The notes under the pieces were generated by a model that searched no databases, was not told where the DNA came from, and saw only the letters and a program-made list of their open reading frames with translations. A program made the position numbers and the translations under genes. A DNA stretch of 6,148 nt from an uncultured Lachnospiraceae bacterium (lineage in GTDB: Bacteria > Bacillota > Clostridia > Lachnospirales > Lachnospiraceae). The stretch covers positions 1-6,148 of the forward strand of contig CAJTYM010000074.1 in NCBI GenBank assembly GCA_910583835.1, read 5' to 3'. The stretch's first letter is position 1. Every line of letters begins with the position of its first letter. Below are positions 3,970 to 6,148 of the stretch, piece after piece.

Positions 3970-6096
3970 TTAAGAAATCTTCTCCATCGCTTCTGCCACG
4001 GCAGCTTCGCAGCTTCTCATCGCCTGGATGGTCTTATCGAACAGGTCGTCCAACTCCCAGCCAAGCCGCTCCGCGCCCTGGGAAATAATCTCTCTGGAAC
4101 AGCCAGCCGCAAACCGCTTGTCCTTAAATTTCTTCTTAAGGCTCTTGACCTCCAAATCCATGGTGCTCTTAGAGGGGCGCATCAGGGCACAGGACCAAAT
4201 CAGCCCGGTCAGCTCGTCCGCTGCAAAAAGCACTTTCTCCATCTCAAGCCGGGGTTCCTCCTCGCTGCAGATTCCATAGCCATGGGAGCAGATTGCATAA
4301 ATCATATCCTCGCTCACACCTGCTTCACGCAGAAGTTCCGGTGCTTTCTTACAATGTTCCTCAGGATAAAGTTCAAAATCAATATCATGGAGCAGTCCGG
4401 TAATGCCCCAGAACTCCTCTTCCTCACCATAACCAAGTTCTTTGGCAAACCAGCGCATCACGCCCTCCACAGTCAGCGCATGTTGGATATGGAATGGTTC
4501 TTTGTTATATTTCTTAAGCAGCTCCAATGCATCCTCGCGGGAAATGCTGCTCTGCTTTGCCGGAGCATTTGCCGACTTCTTCTCTGCCTTGGCATTATCA
4601 GACGGCTTCTTGTCCAGGCTCTTCATCGTCGGGAAAAGCAATACATCGCGAATCGCCGGTGAATCTGTCATCATCATTACCATACGGTCAATGCCATACC
4701 CGATTCCGCCCGTTGGCGGCATACCGATACTCAGCGCATTTAAGAAATCCTCGTCCGTATGGTTTGCCTCCGCATCGCCGGCGGCAAGCAGCGCTTCCTG
4801 CGCCTCAAATCGCTCGCGCTGGTCAATCGGGTCGTTTAACTCAGAATATGCATTTGCCATCTCCCAGCCATTCATAAAGAATTCAAAACGCTCCACATAA
4901 TCGGGATTGTCCGGCTTCTTCTTGGTCAATGGGGAAATCTCAATCGGATGGTCCATGACAAACGTCGGCTGGATTAAGTGCTCTTCCACATACTCCTCAA
5001 AGAACAGGTTGAGGATATCTCCCTTCTGATGCCTGTCCTCATATTCTAGATGATGCTCATCGGCAAGCTTTTTCGCTTCCTCTGTAGTCTTAATTTCTGA
5101 GAAATCTACATTCCCATATTTCTTCACCGCATCCACCATAGTGATGCGCTCAAACGGCTTGGACAAATCCATCTCATGCTCGCCATAGGTGATGATTTCC
5201 GAACCCGTCACCTCTTTTGCCACATAACGGAACAGGTTTTCCGTCAAATCCATCATGCCATGGTAGTCCGTATATGCCTGGTACAGCTCCATCAGCGTAA
5301 ACTCCGGGTTATGCCTTGTATCGAGCCCTTCGTTGCGGAACACGCGCCCAATCTCATAGACGCGCTCCAATCCTCCCACAATCAGCCTCTTCAAGTAAAG
5401 TTCCAACGAAATACGAAGCTTCAGATCTTCATTTAAAGCATTAAAGTGCGTCTCAAAAGGCCTGGCGGCAGCGCCGCCTGCATTGCTCACCAGCATGGGC
5501 GTTTCCACCTCCATGAATCCCTGTCCGTCCAGGAATCGGCGGATACTGCTGAGTACCTTGGAACGCTTGATAAAGGTGTCCTTGACCTCGCTGTTCATTA
5601 TCAAATCCACATACCGCTGGCGGTATCTCATATCTGTATCGGTAAGTCCATGGTATTTCTCCGGCAGAATCTGCAGGCTCTTTGAAAGCAGCGTAACCTC
5701 CTGGGCATGAATAGAGATTTCCCCTGTCTTGGTGGTAAATACCTCTCCCTTGATGCCAAGGATATCGCCCACGTCATATTTCTTAAAATCCTTATAGCTT
5801 TCCTCACCTACGCTGTCCCTTGCCACATACACCTGGATACTTCCCTGTAAATCCTGCACATTACAAAAAGATGCCTTTCCCATCACACGTTTGAACATCA
5901 TTCTGCCGGCAACAGTGACCTCCTGCCCCTCCAATGTGTCATAATTATCCCTGATTTCCTGGCTGTGTTTTGTTACCTCAAATTTCGTGATTTGAAATGG
6001 GTCTTTGCCGTTATTCTGCAAATCCTCTAATTTCTCATGACGAACCTTTAACAACTGATTGAAATCTTGTCCCGGTGACTGATTGTTCTGTGCCAT
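3970..6096 (-). CDS. lysS: Lysyl-tRNA synthetase (class II) fused to a C-terminal HD-domain hydrolase
   Basis: A 708-residue protein that charges tRNA(Lys) with lysine using ATP in the cytoplasm. An OB-fold anticodon-binding domain (about 57-145) precedes the class II core. Motif 1 is at 186-202 (FLDGQGFMEVETPML), motif 2 at 246-275 (YEIGRVFRNE, then RHNPEFTLMELYQAY) and motif 3 at about 463-488 (GGIGYGIDRMVMMMTD). The usual bacterial enzyme ends near LLFPTMK (486-492), at about 490-500 residues. Here a Lys/Ala/Ser-rich linker (493-517) leads into an HD-type phosphohydrolase-like domain (518-708). Its metal ligands look intact: His539 (HIQHA), the His570-Asp571 pair in GLLHDID, His605 in CSHGYG and Asp627 in AADELTG. 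ATG 6096 follows AGGAGG by eight bases. The substrate of the HD part is unknown; nucleotide hydrolysis is one possibility. A terminator follows at 3898-3929. The synthetase is certain and the HD assignment strong. Confidence 0.97.
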   Translation of the reverse strand: MAQNNQSPGQDFNQLLKVRHEKLEDLQNNGKDPFQITKFEVTKHSQEIRDNYDTLEGQEVTVAGRMMFKRVMGKASFCNVQDLQGSIQVYVARDSVGEESYKDFKKYDVGDILGIKGEVFTTKTGEISIHAQEVTLLSKSLQILPEKYHGLTDTDMRYRQRYVDLIMNSEVKDTFIKRSKVLSSIRRFLDGQGFMEVETPMLVSNAGGAAARPFETHFNALNEDLKLRISLELYLKRLIVGGLERVYEIGRVFRNEGLDTRHNPEFTLMELYQAYTDYHGMMDLTENLFRYVAKEVTGSEIITYGEHEMDLSKPFERITMVDAVKKYGNVDFSEIKTTEEAKKLADEHHLEYEDRHQKGDILNLFFEEYVEEHLIQPTFVMDHPIEISPLTKKKPDNPDYVERFEFFMNGWEMANAYSELNDPIDQRERFEAQEALLAAGDAEANHTDEDFLNALSIGMPPTGGIGYGIDRMVMMMTDSPAIRDVLLFPTMKSLDKKPSDNAKAEKKSANAPAKQSSISREDALELLKKYNKEPFHIQHALTVEGVMRWFAKELGYGEEEEFWGITGLLHDIDFELYPEEHCKKAPELLREAGVSEDMIYAICSHGYGICSEEEPRLEMEKVLFAADELTGLIWSCALMRPSKSTMDLEVKSLKKKFKDKRFAAGCSREIISQGAERLGWELDDLFDKTIQAMRSCEAAVAEAMEKIS
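4156..4194 (-). repeat. 39-bp direct repeat, copy B (inside the HD domain of lysS)
   Basis: This is the partner of 3444-3482, with 38 of 39 bases identical and the start points 712 bp apart. Here it is coding, residues SCALMRPSKSTMD (635-647), a conserved stretch of this HD family just after the fourth metal ligand. It is likely the source copy, because its reading frame is intact on both sides. Confidence 0.9.
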
Positions 6097-6104
6097 CTTC
6101 TCTT

Positions 6105-6110
6105 CCTCCT
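6105..6110 (-). promoter_or_regulatory. Ribosome binding site of lysS
   Basis: AGGAGG on the minus strand lies eight bases before ATG 6096, which fixes the start. The 38 bases upstream of it to the window edge show no recognisable gene end or promoter. Confidence 0.85.
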
Positions 6111-6148
6111 TTTCATCGGTATCGGCACGCGCCGCTTCGCGTCCCCTG

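Noticed and set aside
3444..4194. attL/attR pair of an element integrated in lysS
   Set aside because: After integration, the sequence beyond copy A should resemble the original lysS 3' end, but it does not. No integrase is present between the repeats. The idea is kept only as a weak alternative.
3964..4662. Plus-strand frame of 232 codons opposite the HD domain of lysS
   Set aside because: It is antisense to a certain gene, and its translation shows no coherent domain.

Overview
The window looks like chromosomal DNA of a low-to-mid GC Gram-positive anaerobe, most likely a clostridium of the Lachnospiraceae type. The evidence is AGGAGG-type ribosome sites close to ATG starts, good TTGACA/TATAAT-like promoters, a BclA-like (exosporium-type) protein, and the style of the lysyl-tRNA synthetase. 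The genus cannot be fixed from the sequence.

Layout, left to right. (1) Positions 1-1570, minus strand: a two-gene unit with a clear sigma-A promoter (1602-1630). A YbaK/EbsC-type aminoacyl-tRNA deacylase-like protein is read first, followed by a PRTase_2/TRSP-domain phosphoribosyltransferase. The latter runs off the left edge just as it enters an in-frame 39-bp tandem duplication. (2) Positions 1678-2376, plus strand: an AT-rich HigB/Gp49-type toxin and XRE antitoxin pair, with a palindromic operator over its promoter. It looks like an acquired cassette. (3) Positions 2483-2986, plus strand: a BclA-C/C1q-like jelly-roll domain protein with a Cys/His-rich N-terminus and no collagen stalk. (4) Positions 3053-3412, minus strand: a small four-helix membrane protein of unknown function, convergent with the previous gene, with a hairpin at the junction. 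(5) Positions 3413-3969: a region of debris holding a 39-bp near-perfect copy of part of lysS, a possible 54-codon small gene with its own promoter, a remnant of a RadC (JAMM) gene, a large inverted repeat and the lysS terminator. (6) Positions 3970-6096, minus strand: lysS, encoding a complete class II lysyl-tRNA synthetase fused through a Lys/Ala/Ser linker to a C-terminal HD-type phosphohydrolase domain (708 residues).

How the genes relate: YbaK-like and PRTase/TRSP probably share one transcript and may be translationally coupled. The toxin and antitoxin form one self-regulating operon. lysS is terminated separately. The most unusual items are the LysRS-HD fusion, the isolated 39-bp copy of its HD-coding segment 712 bp away, and the RadC remnant between them, which suggests past rearrangement or mobile-element activity just downstream of lysS. 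I did not see a CRISPR array, an intact insertion sequence, or rRNA or tRNA genes.
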